DNA of 64,000 nt from an uncultured beta proteobacterium. GTDB taxonomy: Bacteria > Pseudomonadota > Gammaproteobacteria > Burkholderiales > SG8-41. The first letter of the stretch is position 1, and the number at the start of each line of letters is the position of its first letter. The stretch covers positions 1 through 64,000 of the forward strand of contig CAITMU010000065.1 of NCBI GenBank assembly GCA_903893565.1, in the 5' to 3' direction. Both the position numbers and the translations under genes were made by a program. The notes under the pieces were generated by a model that saw nothing but the letters and a program-made list of their open reading frames with translations, did no database searches and was not told the origin of the DNA. Positions 1-9,510 of the stretch are shown here, one piece after another.

Positions 1-951
1 ATCTGCCACGATCACCACATTCGGATGTACCTTGGCATGAACGCGAGTAATTTTTTTACCTGCCACTTGCGTGGCTAATTGTCGGGCGGTTTGAATCGAG
101 GCATGGGTCGCACGACAACTAGCGTAGGGCTTAAAGCCATTACGTTTTAATTCCCAATGATCATCAAAATCCATTGCAGGCACTTCGACCTGCCGATCTT
201 GAATGAACACATCCAGTAAGCCTTTTTCCAATTCGAGTAACTGGGTGGAGGAGATAAATCCTTCTTGCGCTAGCTCTGCCGCCATGATCCCATCCATGGC
301 AGCCTTACCGCCATGGAAGGGTTTGGAATGCGTACCAAACGAGCGCACAAACCCACCCGCTGTGGTTGCAGCCACCCCGATAGCATATTCTGTTTGTTTT
401 TTTGTTAAACCCATCAAAACACTCGCTACAACAGCAGCTCCTACACGCCCAAACACCGAAGTCGGGTGAAGCCCTCGACGATGTAAGCTTCGCCCTACCC
501 CTGCCGGCCCCCCACCTCCCAAACGTGCCATGACTTCAAATCCGGTGATGAAAGCAGCCAAGGTCTGCTTTTCATTGGCTCCGAGATGGCTTGCCATCGC
601 AAAAGCGGTGGTACCACACACGCAACTAATGTGGCCTGCTCCCATTTGATGCGAATCATCATAATCCATCGCATGTGCCATACTGCCATTGACCAAGGCA
701 GCAATGGCTGGAGTGGTCTTGGGTCCAAAAAACATCTGTGCCTCACCTTGGGCTTGCCAGCGCGTGGCCACTTTCCGAACGGGCCGCACGCACGCTTCGT
801 CCCAAGCGCCAATGGTTACCCCCAACACATCCACTAAAGCCCTTTTAGCAGCCTGCAAAATATCGGGTGGAAATGGCCTCTGAAAAGCAGTCGAAGCATA
901 TTCTGCAATTTGCTCACTACGCGTGAGGGTTACCCCTTCTCTTGCATTCAT
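1..951 (-). CDS. MmgE/PrpD family protein (3' end outside window)
   Basis: This open frame runs without a stop from an ATG at 951 to the first base of the window, so the C-terminus is missing. The protein has the MmgE/PrpD pattern: an N-terminal helical domain with the AHAMDYDD motif and a later GKAAMDG and FKPYASCRATH stretch. The family includes 2-methylcitrate dehydratase, cis-aconitate decarboxylase and iminodisuccinate epimerase; the substrate here cannot be read from sequence. It closely resembles the second MmgE/PrpD at 27390-28802 but lacks an approximately 20-residue insertion seen there. It lies 36 bases after the acyl-CoA ligase on the same strand, so the two are probably co-transcribed. 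Confidence 0.88.
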   Translation of the reverse strand, partial: MNAREGVTLTRSEQIAEYASTAFQRPFPPDILQAAKRALVDVLGVTIGAWDEACVRPVRKVATRWQAQGEAQMFFGPKTTPAIAALVNGSMAHAMDYDDSHQMGAGHISCVCGTTAFAMASHLGANEKQTLAAFITGFEVMARLGGGGPAGVGRSLHRRGLHPTSVFGRVGAAVVASVLMGLTKKQTEYAIGVAATTAGGFVRSFGTHSKPFHGGKAAMDGIMAAELAQEGFISSTQLLELEKGLLDVFIQDRQVEVPAMDFDDHWELKRNGFKPYASCRATHASIQTARQLATQVAGKKITRVHAKVHPNVVIVAD

Positions 952-987
952 CAATGTCTCCTATTCAGCATCGTTATTCAAAGATTA

Positions 988-2580
988 TTAAGCTTGCAAA
1001 TCGCAAGCTCGGGATTGTAGAGTTTTATCAGCCTTCAATACATGCTTGGCAATTTTATGAGTGGGCGTGTGTGGTAATGCCTCTACAAAAATAACATAGC
1101 GGGGCACTTTCATTGCTGCTAAACGTTGTCGGCACCAATCGGCAATCGCCACTTCGGTCAATGTCGAGCCGGCCTTTTTCACCACTGCCACCAAAATTTC
1201 CTCATCGCCCAATTCAGCCGGCACCGGAATGGCGGCCACTTCCACAACCTCGGGATGCTCACCAATAGTGCGATCAATTTCAAGGCCAGCAATATTTTCG
1301 CCGCGACGCCGAATGATGTCTTTTTTACGTGTGACAAAATAAAAATACCCCTCCTCATCACGCTTCATCAAATCCCCGGTCTTAAACCACTCCTCTTCAA
1401 AGGAAGCGCGAGTTTGTTCTGGATCACGAAAATAGCCTTGCATCACAATGGGATGTTTTACCCACAATTCCCCCGTTTCATTCGGCCCCAGATCTGCGCC
1501 TTGATCATCCACGATACGGCATTGCGCCCAAGGCCGACGAGGATCGGGATGACGACCAATCATGCCCAAACTATCCATTTTACGTACTCCCTCATAGGGA
1601 TTACACAAGAGCCCTGGGATCTCGGTCATGCCAAAACCGGTAATCAACTCCTTAATCCCGAATTCATCCCGAAAGCAAGCCTGGGCTTCAGGTCTAATCC
1701 CATACATAACTCTGACGGTATGTTCAGGGCGGAATTCACTACGGGGTCGAGCCTTTAATATTCTGCCCACCGCATCAATAACATTAATTTGGGTCGCACC
1801 GTTTTGCACCACGGTGTCCCAAAATGTTGAGGCTGAAAATTTATCGACGAAGATTAAAGCGGACCCTGCCGCCAAATTACCGGCCAAGGAATAAAAAAGG
1901 GCATTCACATGAAATAATGGCAATACAGTAAACATGCGTTCATCCGGCTGTAACCACAAACGCGCCACATTGGCTTCGCCAGAAATAACAAAATTACTTT
2001 GACTATGCATGGCCGCTTTAGGAAAACCCGTAGAACCCGAGGTATAGATAAAAATGCAGGTATCTTCGGCGCTAGCCGGAGGAGGCAGTGTCACATCCGG
2101 TGCGCTGTCCATCCAATGCTGAAGGTTAGGGGCTTGACTTTGCTCGCCATCAAACAATATGAAAAAGGGCGATGGGGTCATCCCTTCACAAGCCTCGCGT
2201 ACCACTGGCAACACTTCCTCAGAGCACGCCACTACAGACACATCCGCATGCTGTAAGACGTAACGCGCCTCGGCAACCCCAAACTCCGGGTTAGTCGGCA
2301 CCATGATGGCGCCAATACGAGCACAGGCAAACAACATCACGGCATGACCGACATGATTTCTTGCCATCACACCCACCCGATCGCCTTTCTTAATCCCTAA
2401 GGCAACGAGCCCTTGCGCCGCCTTTAAATAAGCCGCTTTAAACTGCGCTCGGGTCCAAGTCTTTCCCTGAAAGACAATGAAGGGCGAGTCCTGCCGAGAG
2501 GCAAGACGACTTTCATAAATGCCACAGATCGAACCATCATGGGCAGGATAAGATTTCAAAACTTCTAAAGGGGTCAGCAT
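988..2580 (-). CDS. AMP-dependent acyl-CoA synthetase/ligase
   Basis: A class I adenylate-forming enzyme of about 530 residues, expected to activate a carboxylic acid with ATP and attach CoA in the cytoplasm. The phosphate-binding loop YTSGSTGFPK lies near residues 179-188, the GFGMTE motif is in mid-protein, FKTGD and the hinge-region RKKDIIRRRGENI follow, and the C-terminal lysine motif is THKIAK. The layout resembles crotonobetaine/carnitine-CoA and cyclohexanecarboxylate-CoA ligases, but the acid is unknown. A GTG two codons upstream (2586) is an alternative start; neither has a strong ribosome site. It follows a Bug gene and precedes an MmgE/PrpD gene on the same strand, which suggests that an imported acid is activated here. 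Confidence 0.9.
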   Translation of the reverse strand: MLTPLEVLKSYPAHDGSICGIYESRLASRQDSPFIVFQGKTWTRAQFKAAYLKAAQGLVALGIKKGDRVGVMARNHVGHAVMLFACARIGAIMVPTNPEFGVAEARYVLQHADVSVVACSEEVLPVVREACEGMTPSPFFILFDGEQSQAPNLQHWMDSAPDVTLPPPASAEDTCIFIYTSGSTGFPKAAMHSQSNFVISGEANVARLWLQPDERMFTVLPLFHVNALFYSLAGNLAAGSALIFVDKFSASTFWDTVVQNGATQINVIDAVGRILKARPRSEFRPEHTVRVMYGIRPEAQACFRDEFGIKELITGFGMTEIPGLLCNPYEGVRKMDSLGMIGRHPDPRRPWAQCRIVDDQGADLGPNETGELWVKHPIVMQGYFRDPEQTRASFEEEWFKTGDLMKRDEEGYFYFVTRKKDIIRRRGENIAGLEIDRTIGEHPEVVEVAAIPVPAELGDEEILVAVVKKAGSTLTEVAIADWCRQRLAAMKVPRYVIFVEALPHTPTHKIAKHVLKADKTLQSRACDLQA

Positions 2581-2751
2581 AGCCACTTCAATCCGTTGAG
2601 TCAGTAAAGGTCGGGAATATTAAGACGAAACCTTGTCCACGTCTATTCCATCCACATCCATATCATCTGGTGGACCCTTGGATTGTTCGCGGTTACAAGA
2701 AACTTTGGATACCCATGCACCTGGGGCTTGGTGGGTAGACACGGCTCGGCT

Positions 2752-3714
2752 CTACTGTGGCTCAATATGTGCCACCTTAGCCACCATTACATAGCGCTCA
2801 TAATCCTTATGTAAAAATTGGGAAAATTCCTCTACTGTGCTACCAATGGCTTCTAAATTAAGGCTATTAAATCGCTCTAATACTTCATTCAAATGAACGA
2901 TCTTTACGATCGCCTCATTTAAGCGCTTGACCACGACGGCCGGCAGGCCTCGAGGCCCATATAGTCCATACCAACCAGTGGACTCATAACCCGGTAAACC
3001 TGACTCATCCACGGTTGGTACTAGGGGTAATTGGGCGGAACGCTTTAGCCCGGTAAAGGCCAAAGCTCGCAGTCTCCCAGCCTGGACCATAGGAACCACC
3101 ACAGGACTGGGTGCAAACATCAAAGGAACCTGCCCCCCCAGGAGATCGGTGATCGCGGGCCCCGCGCTGCGATAGGGCACGTGAGTGAATTTGACCTGTG
3201 CCATCACCTGAAACAATTCACCGGCCAAATGCGTCGAATTACCCCATCCTGCTGATACGAAAATCATTTTGCCTGGATTGACCTTGGCGTAATCGATGAG
3301 TTGCTGCAAATTCTGTAAATTTACACTCGGGTGTACCGTCACCACTAAGCCACTGGAATTGCATATTAGACTGATGGGAGTGAAATCCCGAAAAGTATCG
3401 TAGGGTAACTTCTTGTAAACCACCGGATTGATCGTATGCCCACCGGCCGTCACGAGTAAGGTGTAACCATCGGCTGGTGATTTTGCCACGAGATCCGAGC
3501 CGATGATGTAGTTGGCGCCTGCGCGATTATCAACCACCACATTTTGCGACAAAATCACGCCCAAGCGCTGGCCCACAAGACGCCCCACCACATCAATCGC
3601 CCCACCAGGGGCCGCCGGCACGATGAGTCGAATGGGACGCTGCGGATATTCAGCAACACTCGACAGACAAAACCCCAATAAGCCACAATAAAGCAAGTTA
3701 CGCACGAAGTTCAT
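2752..3714 (-). CDS. Bug/TctC-family periplasmic solute-binding protein (1 of 16)
   Basis: A 320-residue periplasmic binding protein of the tripartite tricarboxylate transporter receptor family. Residues 1-21 form a signal peptide ending near SSVA. The mature part opens with YPQRPIRLIVP, then the ligand loop PGGAIDVVGR, the VVDNRAGANYIIG segment and HVPYRSAGPAITDLLGG in the second lobe. Such proteins bind small organic acids in a closed cleft. The gene has a strong AGGAGG ribosome site at 3722-3728. It sits between the ThDP enzyme and the acyl-CoA ligase on the same strand, so its ligand may be the substrate of that cassette. No membrane partner is nearby. Confidence 0.93.
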   Translation of the reverse strand: MNFVRNLLYCGLLGFCLSSVAEYPQRPIRLIVPAAPGGAIDVVGRLVGQRLGVILSQNVVVDNRAGANYIIGSDLVAKSPADGYTLLVTAGGHTINPVVYKKLPYDTFRDFTPISLICNSSGLVVTVHPSVNLQNLQQLIDYAKVNPGKMIFVSAGWGNSTHLAGELFQVMAQVKFTHVPYRSAGPAITDLLGGQVPLMFAPSPVVVPMVQAGRLRALAFTGLKRSAQLPLVPTVDESGLPGYESTGWYGLYGPRGLPAVVVKRLNEAIVKIVHLNEVLERFNSLNLEAIGSTVEEFSQFLHKDYERYVMVAKVAHIEPQ

Positions 3715-3728
3715 TTGGCCTTCCTCCT

Positions 3729-3742
3729 ACCGAAATATCGGT
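3729..3742. repeat. Short inverted repeat beside the ribosome site of a Bug gene
   Basis: The sequence ACCGA-AATA-TCGGT is a perfect 5-bp inverted repeat with a 4-base loop. It directly abuts the AGGAGG ribosome site of the Bug gene starting at 3714. It could form a small hairpin in the leader or serve as a half-site operator. The arms are short, so chance is possible. Confidence 0.3.
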
Positions 3743-3848
3743 CGATGACAAAATCGAAATGACTTTTTTTATTGTTGTAGTGCTTCTTGTTTTATTTTGT
3801 TAAAGCATTAATCCATTCTTAACTATCCATTTAAAAAACAAAGGGAAA

Positions 3849-3868
3849 TACCCGCCTTCGCGTGGGTA
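3849..3868 (-). terminator. Candidate terminator hairpin after the ThDP enzyme gene
   Basis: Read on the minus strand, TACC-CA-CGC-GAAG-GCG-GGTA forms a hairpin with a GAAG loop and a two-base bulge. It starts 18 bases beyond the stop codon of the ThDP gene. A T-rich stretch follows, but the main T run is about ten bases downstream, so this is a weak or partial terminator. It would reduce read-through into the Bug gene at 3714. Confidence 0.4.
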
Positions 3869-3886
3869 ATGACAAAAACAGTACTC

Positions 3887-5566
3887 CTAGGAAGGCACCC
3901 AAGGCATCGGTGCCTGACAAGCAAAAGAAGTGCGACAATCCATCACAACCGGCAATTCTGAGGCCATCGCTTGCTCAAAGGCTTTCTTAAAGTCTTGCGG
4001 CTTATCTACCACAAGACCTAAGGCACCAAAGGATCGGGCAATTTGTGCGAAATCCGTTTCTAAGAACTCAAAACATTCATTCTTGCGATTGGGCTCCGGC
4101 GTGTCCCCATACGCAATACTTAAATTTTTCAGCCCCTGCGCTAAACTTCGGTTGTTGTTAACCAAGGTCACCGTCTTGATCCCACGGCGGCGCGCGGTCT
4201 CAAGCTCTGGCAGGTGGTAGTAAAAACCACCATCTCCCGTAAAACAAAATACGGGCTTATCCGGAGCCCCACACTTGCCGCCCAATGAAGCAGGAAACGA
4301 CCAACCTAAAGAGCCTGCTGCACGGAAATACTGCTGGGCCGGGTGGTTGAAATGAACCATCGTATTCGTCCACAAAGCCGCAAAACCTGTATCGGCAAAC
4401 AAAATCGCATCTTTTGGCAATAACTCAGTCAGTTCCTTACAAATGCGTCCCGGATTCATTGGTGAATCATCCGAGTTTAGGTACTTTTCAGTCTGTTCAC
4501 GCCAAGCACTCACATGCTGACGCGATTGCTTGAGCCAGTCACTATGTTCTGCCACGGATACCGCTTGGGTAATGGCCTCCACGGCGGAGCGCACATCGGC
4601 CAAGACCCCAATGACCCCACTGTAGTTGCGTCCAATCTCTACCGGATCAATATCGATTTGAATAATCGGCGTTCCCTCTTTAGGCATTTTGTAATTGCCT
4701 GTGGTGTGATCACTGGTATTACTGCCACAGTAGATGACTAAATCGGCTTCATCCACAATATGATTGCCCCCACTACGACCATACAAGCCCATAGTGCCGA
4801 AAAAATAGGGGTGATTCTCGGTTAACAAGGCTTTAGCATCAGGGGTGGCACACACTGGGGCCTGAATTTTTTCTGCTAAGGCGGCGATCGCGGCGCCTGC
4901 CCCTGAAATCGTGGCGCCTCGATCGGCAATGATCACAGGGCGACGAGACACTTTGATCGCATTCACCGCACGGGCCACAGCAGCCGCTTCCGGCCCCGGA
5001 CGAAATGCCGGAAATCGGGTGTGAGCTTCATCGGCCAACACATCAAATACACCCTCCAAATGCGTCAGCGCATCCCCAGTAAACCCCGCCATATCCAAAT
5101 GCACTGGACGAGGCGTGCCTGTCGTTGCCTCACGAAAGGCCTGACGCATCAAGGGCTGCATTTGCTCAAGCGACTCAATTTTGGCGTGAAATTTCGTCAC
5201 TGCAGAATAAAGCGATTGGTGCTCAACTTCCTGATAGGCATTACGATATTGCATCGAAGAGACATGCCGCCCACTGATCGCAATCACCGGTGAATGACCC
5301 AAATAAGGATCTTGCATTCCAGCGGCTAAATTGGCTGCCCCCACCGATTGGGCCATACAAACACCCGGTCGCCCAGAAGTGCGCGCATAACCATCTGCCA
5401 TATAAGCGACCCCTTTTTCAGAGTGCCCTAAAATACGATGAATCCCTGTATCCTCCATCGCGGCTAATGCTCGTCTTAGCACCGCGTCCATGAAAAAAAG
5501 ATGCGTCACGCCATAGGACTTCAGTATCTGACCAAAAAGACGGGCCCCAGTCATTTTTTGCGCCAT
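3887..5566 (-). CDS. Thiamine diphosphate-dependent enzyme (acetolactate synthase/benzoylformate decarboxylase-like)
   Basis: A full-length three-domain ThDP enzyme of about 559 residues. The catalytic glutamate lies in ILGHSEKG (residue 50), a central domain follows, and the cofactor motif GDGGFYYHLPELE with a downstream NNN is in the C-terminal third. The family decarboxylates or ligates 2-oxo acids; which one cannot be decided. I start it at the ATG at 5566, which has AAGGAA eight bases upstream; a TTG at 5584 overlaps that ribosome site and is unlikely. It leads a minus-strand cassette with a Bug protein, an acyl-CoA ligase and MmgE/PrpD. Confidence 0.88.
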   Translation of the reverse strand: MAQKMTGARLFGQILKSYGVTHLFFMDAVLRRALAAMEDTGIHRILGHSEKGVAYMADGYARTSGRPGVCMAQSVGAANLAAGMQDPYLGHSPVIAISGRHVSSMQYRNAYQEVEHQSLYSAVTKFHAKIESLEQMQPLMRQAFREATTGTPRPVHLDMAGFTGDALTHLEGVFDVLADEAHTRFPAFRPGPEAAAVARAVNAIKVSRRPVIIADRGATISGAGAAIAALAEKIQAPVCATPDAKALLTENHPYFFGTMGLYGRSGGNHIVDEADLVIYCGSNTSDHTTGNYKMPKEGTPIIQIDIDPVEIGRNYSGVIGVLADVRSAVEAITQAVSVAEHSDWLKQSRQHVSAWREQTEKYLNSDDSPMNPGRICKELTELLPKDAILFADTGFAALWTNTMVHFNHPAQQYFRAAGSLGWSFPASLGGKCGAPDKPVFCFTGDGGFYYHLPELETARRRGIKTVTLVNNNRSLAQGLKNLSIAYGDTPEPNRKNECFEFLETDFAQIARSFGALGLVVDKPQDFKKAFEQAMASELPVVMDCRTSFACQAPMPWVPS

Positions 5567-5661
5567 AACAATTTTCCTTATCAAATAGAACCAAGATCAT
5601 ACCCCAGATTTTTCTGACAGGATTAAAATGGCTCTTTTAGCGCCTTCACCGGATTTTATAT

Positions 5662-6663
5662 ATGAAAAAGCATCTCAGCTCGATAGGCCTAGCAAGGCTT
5701 CTCCCGCTTGCCCTATATCTGGGTCTTGTTTGTCCCCAACTGTTTTTTTCCCCGCTCCTCTTTGCACAAAACTACCCTAGCAAACCCATTCGGTTAATCA
5801 TCCCGCAACCGCCCGGTGGCACCTCCGACATTCTCGGTCGTGCCCTAGCCGTAAAGCTCACTGACACTTGGCACCAACCCGTGGTCGTCGATAATCGCAC
5901 CGGTGCCAGTGGCACCATCGGCACCGATCTTGCTGCCAAGGCCCCACCGGATGGCTATACCCTCTTACTGATCTACACCACCCATACCACCACCCCCAGC
6001 CTTTTTGGTAAATTACCTTACGATCCAGTCAATGATTTTTCTCCCATTACCCTAGCCACTTCAGCCCCCTTACTTTTGACTGTCAACCCCCAAGTTAATG
6101 CAAAAACCGTAAAAGAATTCATTCAATTAGCCAACAGTAAAGGCGGACAGCTTAATTTTGGTTCCGCCGGCAATGGCAGCGGTAGCCACCTGGCAGGAGA
6201 GTTGTTTAAAACCTTAAGTGGCGCCCCTTTGACCCATGTCCCCTACAAAGGCTCTGCACCAGCCATCATTGATTTATTGAGCGGACAAGTTCAAGCCATG
6301 TTTGCGGGCATAGTACCCATCGACCCCCACGTCAAAAGCGCCCGCTTACGCGGTATTGCCGTATCCAGTCTTAAACGCGCTGCGGCGGCCCCTCAATACC
6401 CGCCCATAGCAGATACACTGCCCGGCTTCGAAGTCGTCGGTTGGTATGGGCTGATGGCCCCCGCTAAAACCCCACCCTCCATCATCAACCAGCTCAATCA
6501 TGTCCTTCGCATTGCCCTCCAATCGAAGGACCTTTCCGAAAGGCTGAGCAAAGAAGGCGCTGAGGTGGTCGCCAATTCGCCCGCTGAATTCACTGCGTTT
6601 TTAAAAGAAGATATTGCACGTTGGGCCAAAGTGATTAAGCGCGCAGGCGCCAAGGTGGACTAA
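5662..6663 (+). CDS. Bug/TctC-family periplasmic solute-binding protein (2 of 16)
   Basis: A 333-residue binding protein with a long signal peptide of about 35 residues that ends at LLFA before QNYPSKPIRLIIP. The ligand loop reads PPGGTSDILGR, followed by VVDNRTGASGTIGTD and HVPYKGSAPAIIDLLSG. The C-terminal lobe has the usual GWYGLMAPAKTP. It is divergent from the ThDP enzyme (95 bases apart) and is followed closely by another Bug gene, so the two Bugs are likely one transcript. They differ throughout, so this is an old paralogous pair and not a recent duplication. Confidence 0.93.
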   Translation: MKKHLSSIGLARLLPLALYLGLVCPQLFFSPLLFAQNYPSKPIRLIIPQPPGGTSDILGRALAVKLTDTWHQPVVVDNRTGASGTIGTDLAAKAPPDGYTLLLIYTTHTTTPSLFGKLPYDPVNDFSPITLATSAPLLLTVNPQVNAKTVKEFIQLANSKGGQLNFGSAGNGSGSHLAGELFKTLSGAPLTHVPYKGSAPAIIDLLSGQVQAMFAGIVPIDPHVKSARLRGIAVSSLKRAAAAPQYPPIADTLPGFEVVGWYGLMAPAKTPPSIINQLNHVLRIALQSKDLSERLSKEGAEVVANSPAEFTAFLKEDIARWAKVIKRAGAKVD

Positions 6664-6731
6664 ATGAGTATGAAAGCCTCTTGAAGGCCTTGAATTTAAC
6701 GCTCCAAACACTGTCTACGTATAACCTTCCC

Positions 6732-7697
6732 ATGAAAATTTTTTCCGGCTTTCTCGTTTACCTGGTTTATTTTTTTGTCGGCAGCCCCTTCGCACAAAAC
6801 TATCCTGATAAACCCGTACGATTCATTTCGCCTTTTCCCCCAGGCGGAGGCACCGATTTAATGGGCAGAGTCTTAGCCCCGCCGCTCTTACAGCGATGGG
6901 GTCATGCCTTTTTAGTGGAAAATAAACCGGGCGCGAATGGCTCCATTGGCTCCCAATACGTGGCCAAATCTCCCGCCGACGGCTACACCTTGCTCATCGG
7001 CACGATGGGCACACATGGCATTAACCCTAGCATTTACCCGCAACTGGGCTACGATCCGATCCATGATTTTTCTGCCATCAGCCAGTTAGTCACTTCACCC
7101 ATGATGCTATTGGTTCATCCTTCAATGCCTGCAAAAACTGTCGCCGATTTCATTCGGCTCGCAAAATCTCAACCTGGCCGCATCACGTTTAGCTCGTCAG
7201 GCAAAGGCAGTGTCGGCCATTTGGCGGGGCTACTACTCAACGTCACAGCCAACATCCAACTCACCCACGTGCCCTACCGCGGTAGCGGGCCTGCCACGGT
7301 GGATCTGCTCAGCGGGCAAGTGCAAGCCATGCTCGGATCGCCTGCCGCTACCTTATCCTTCGTGAATAACCACAAACTGCGGGCCTTGGCCCAAACGAGC
7401 CGTCATCGATCGGCTTTACTCATGAACCTACCCACCTTGGCTGAATCTGGGTTGGCCCATTATGATGTCAGCACTTGGTATGGCCTATGGGCACCCGCGC
7501 TCACACCGAAGAGCATTGTTCATCAACTCCAAATCGAAGTCGCTCGTATTTTATTCCTGCCCGAGGTCAAACGCTTTTTAGCCACCCAAGGCTTAGAACC
7601 GGTGGCCAGCACCCCAGAAATCTTATCGCGTCAGGTGAAATTAGAAATGACCCAATGGGCTCATGTGACCGCTAACTCCGCCTTACATCCCGAATAA
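6732..7697 (+). CDS. Bug/TctC-family periplasmic solute-binding protein (3 of 16)
   Basis: A 321-residue binding protein. I start it at the ATG at 6732, because this places a normal signal peptide (MKIFSGF to SPFA) directly before QNYPDKPVRFISP; the open frame begins earlier at a TTG (6681) that would add 17 residues without signal character. The loop reads PPGGGTDLMGR, then HVPYRGSGPATVDLLSG and STWYGLWAPALTP. It lies 68 bases after the preceding Bug gene and ends 20 bases before the convergent hydrolase pseudogene, so there is little room for a terminator. Confidence 0.92.
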   Translation: MKIFSGFLVYLVYFFVGSPFAQNYPDKPVRFISPFPPGGGTDLMGRVLAPPLLQRWGHAFLVENKPGANGSIGSQYVAKSPADGYTLLIGTMGTHGINPSIYPQLGYDPIHDFSAISQLVTSPMMLLVHPSMPAKTVADFIRLAKSQPGRITFSSSGKGSVGHLAGLLLNVTANIQLTHVPYRGSGPATVDLLSGQVQAMLGSPAATLSFVNNHKLRALAQTSRHRSALLMNLPTLAESGLAHYDVSTWYGLWAPALTPKSIVHQLQIEVARILFLPEVKRFLATQGLEPVASTPEILSRQVKLEMTQWAHVTANSALHPE

Positions 7698-7717
7698 GAT
7701 CAACGCAAAAACTCGGT

Positions 7718-8510
7718 TTATTTCTCTAGCAAAAAGGGCATCACCATCTGCGTAAACAGGGCCGGGGTCTGAGCATGCATAAAATGGCCAGATAACGCTT
7801 CCACAAAAACGGCACCAGGAATCAACGTCGCCATTGACTTGACCATCGCTGGCGGGCGCATTTCATCATACTCACAACCAATGACTAATGTTTTCGCCGT
7901 GATATGTGAGAGCTCTTGGTCAATCTCCATATTCAGTAGCATTCGGTTAATTGCCGAAAAACTTTGCGGGTCATTGGCCATCCAACGAGCACGGTAATTT
8001 TCGAAACGATCTCGCGGCTGGCGAAGCACTTCAGGGTAAGAACGATCGAGACTCGCTTTCGCCTGCACCCGCATGCCCGTACGCTCCACTTCATTCGCCC
8101 TGGCCTCCATATGGGGGCGCGTGGCCGGATTCGAACGAGTGACCAAACTTTGCACCACTAGTCGGGAAACTCGCTTAGGGTGTCGCGCAGCAAAGGCGGC
8201 TGCAATACCAGCACCCAAGGCCGAACCCACAACAAAACAAGGGGTCGTAATAGACAAAGCCTCTAACAAGGCCACGATATCTCCCACCATATCATCCAGG
8301 TTCAACGTCCCACTGACTTTTTCTGAATGACCAAAGCCCCTTTTGGTCGTAACGCAGCACGCGAAAATGGGATTGAAACGCTGGCAGTGTCTCCTCCCAA
8401 CTGTCTAGACTACCTCCCAGTTCATGAACCAATAGCACTGTGGGTGCTGGTGCGGCAAGGCCAGACAGTTCATACCGAAGGCTCACTCCGTTAATATCGA
8501 TCCATTTCAT
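7718..8510 (-). pseudogene. Alpha/beta hydrolase (3-oxoadipate enol-lactonase-like), split by a frameshift
   Basis: Two adjoining minus-strand frames together make one alpha/beta hydrolase of about 263 residues. The first part, from the ATG at 8510 (GGGAGAG upstream), gives MKWIDINGVSLRYELSG, the oxyanion region VHELGGS and RVLRYDQKG. The frame then shifts. Removing one base from the four-C run at 8337-8340 restores QKGFGHSEKVSGTLNLDD and joins the second part, which carries the GSALGAG nucleophile region and the late SGHFMH histidine. The family hydrolyses lactones or esters. Either the gene is inactive or phase-variable, or the extra base is a sequencing error. Confidence 0.82.
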
Positions 8511-8781
8511 TTTTTCTCTCCCCCAAATCTGATTGAACAATGGTTGCTCTGATTGGCACAGCGTCTGAGCATAGGTCAAGCCCCTTAAAAAGGTCAAGGA
8601 AGATTACATTCAATGGCATGAGCGGTATGAAAGACCTTTCAAAAGAAGTGAACAATTGACATCAATGATAAAAATCCATTAACGTCGCGTTTGTCCGAAA
8701 AAATACTAATGATGACTTTGAGTCACGCAATCTTCTTTTTCCATTGCTTTTTTCTTTCCTCTTTTTTTTCAAGGCTTCGCT

Positions 8782-9345
8782 ATGGCACGTATTCCCATTT
8801 TCAATGAAAACAGTGAATTTAATCCGGTTCAACGCCGTGTCGTCGATGGCATTCTAGGTCGTCGGGGTGGCCGCATTCCGGGACCCTACCGTTTATCTTT
8901 GCACGCACCTGAAGTCACTGAAGTATGGCACCCTCTTGGAGAGAAATTACGTCTTCAGAGTTGTTTCCCCCTACATCAATCTGAATTTGCCATTCTTGTC
9001 ACAGCCCGCTGCTGGGATTGTGATTATGTTTTTAATGCTCATAAAAAAATAGCCACGGATGCTAGCCTTGCTCAAAGCATTGTGCAATCCATGGTCAAAA
9101 ACGAGCGCCCGGTATTCGAAAAAGCCGAGGAAGAGGCCATCTATGATTATGGGATGGAACTTTTTAGACAACACCACATCAGTGAGGCCTCTTACAACCG
9201 TGCTAAAGATATTTTTGGCGTCCCCGCCATCGTCGAACTGGCCTGTCTCATGGGTTACTACGGCATGGTGGCTATGACCCTATTAGCCCATGAAATGCCA
9301 ATCCAAGAAGGCGCTGTCATTCTTGAGGGCAAAGTGAAGCGCTGA
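8782..9345 (+). CDS. Carboxymuconolactone decarboxylase/AhpD-like protein with a CxxC motif
   Basis: A 187-residue all-helical protein of the CMD/AhpD superfamily. The core is RCWDCDYVFNAH: Cys77, Cys80 and His87, with Glu68 upstream. Many CMD homologues have a His and a small residue where these cysteines stand, so the CxxC could allow AhpD-like thiol redox chemistry, or the protein may be a decarboxylase. Function is therefore open. No transmembrane segment or signal is visible. It precedes an MFS gene on the same strand by 165 bases. The upstream gap has a small inverted repeat, TGACT-TTG-AGTCA, at 8713-8725. Confidence 0.85.
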   Translation: MARIPIFNENSEFNPVQRRVVDGILGRRGGRIPGPYRLSLHAPEVTEVWHPLGEKLRLQSCFPLHQSEFAILVTARCWDCDYVFNAHKKIATDASLAQSIVQSMVKNERPVFEKAEEEAIYDYGMELFRQHHISEASYNRAKDIFGVPAIVELACLMGYYGMVAMTLLAHEMPIQEGAVILEGKVKR

Positions 9346-9510
9346 TAGCGCTCTATGCAACGCTGACGTAATAAACGCTGCCTCACTGCTTAGTCCCCTC
9401 TTCGCGTCGATCGTTATTTTTATAACCTCCCCCTATCGAAGGTCATAAAAAGGGGGCGACGTCAGTTTGGGTTTTTTTCGACTCATTGATTTTTTTTTGA
9501 CAACACCCCT

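Noticed and set aside
1126..1758. Open frame of 210 codons antisense to the acyl-CoA ligase
   Set aside because: It has no family pattern, lies wholly inside a well-supported gene, and the ligase frame has all its motifs.
5662..7697. Neighbouring Bug genes as recent tandem duplications
   Set aside because: The adjacent pairs (5662/6732, 23227/24449, 35608/36743) differ throughout, including in the ligand loop, so they are old paralogues.
9420..9510. CCCCCT and AGGGGG arms upstream of the MFS gene as a terminator
   Set aside because: The loop is about 20 bases and the T run is separated from the stem by more than ten bases.
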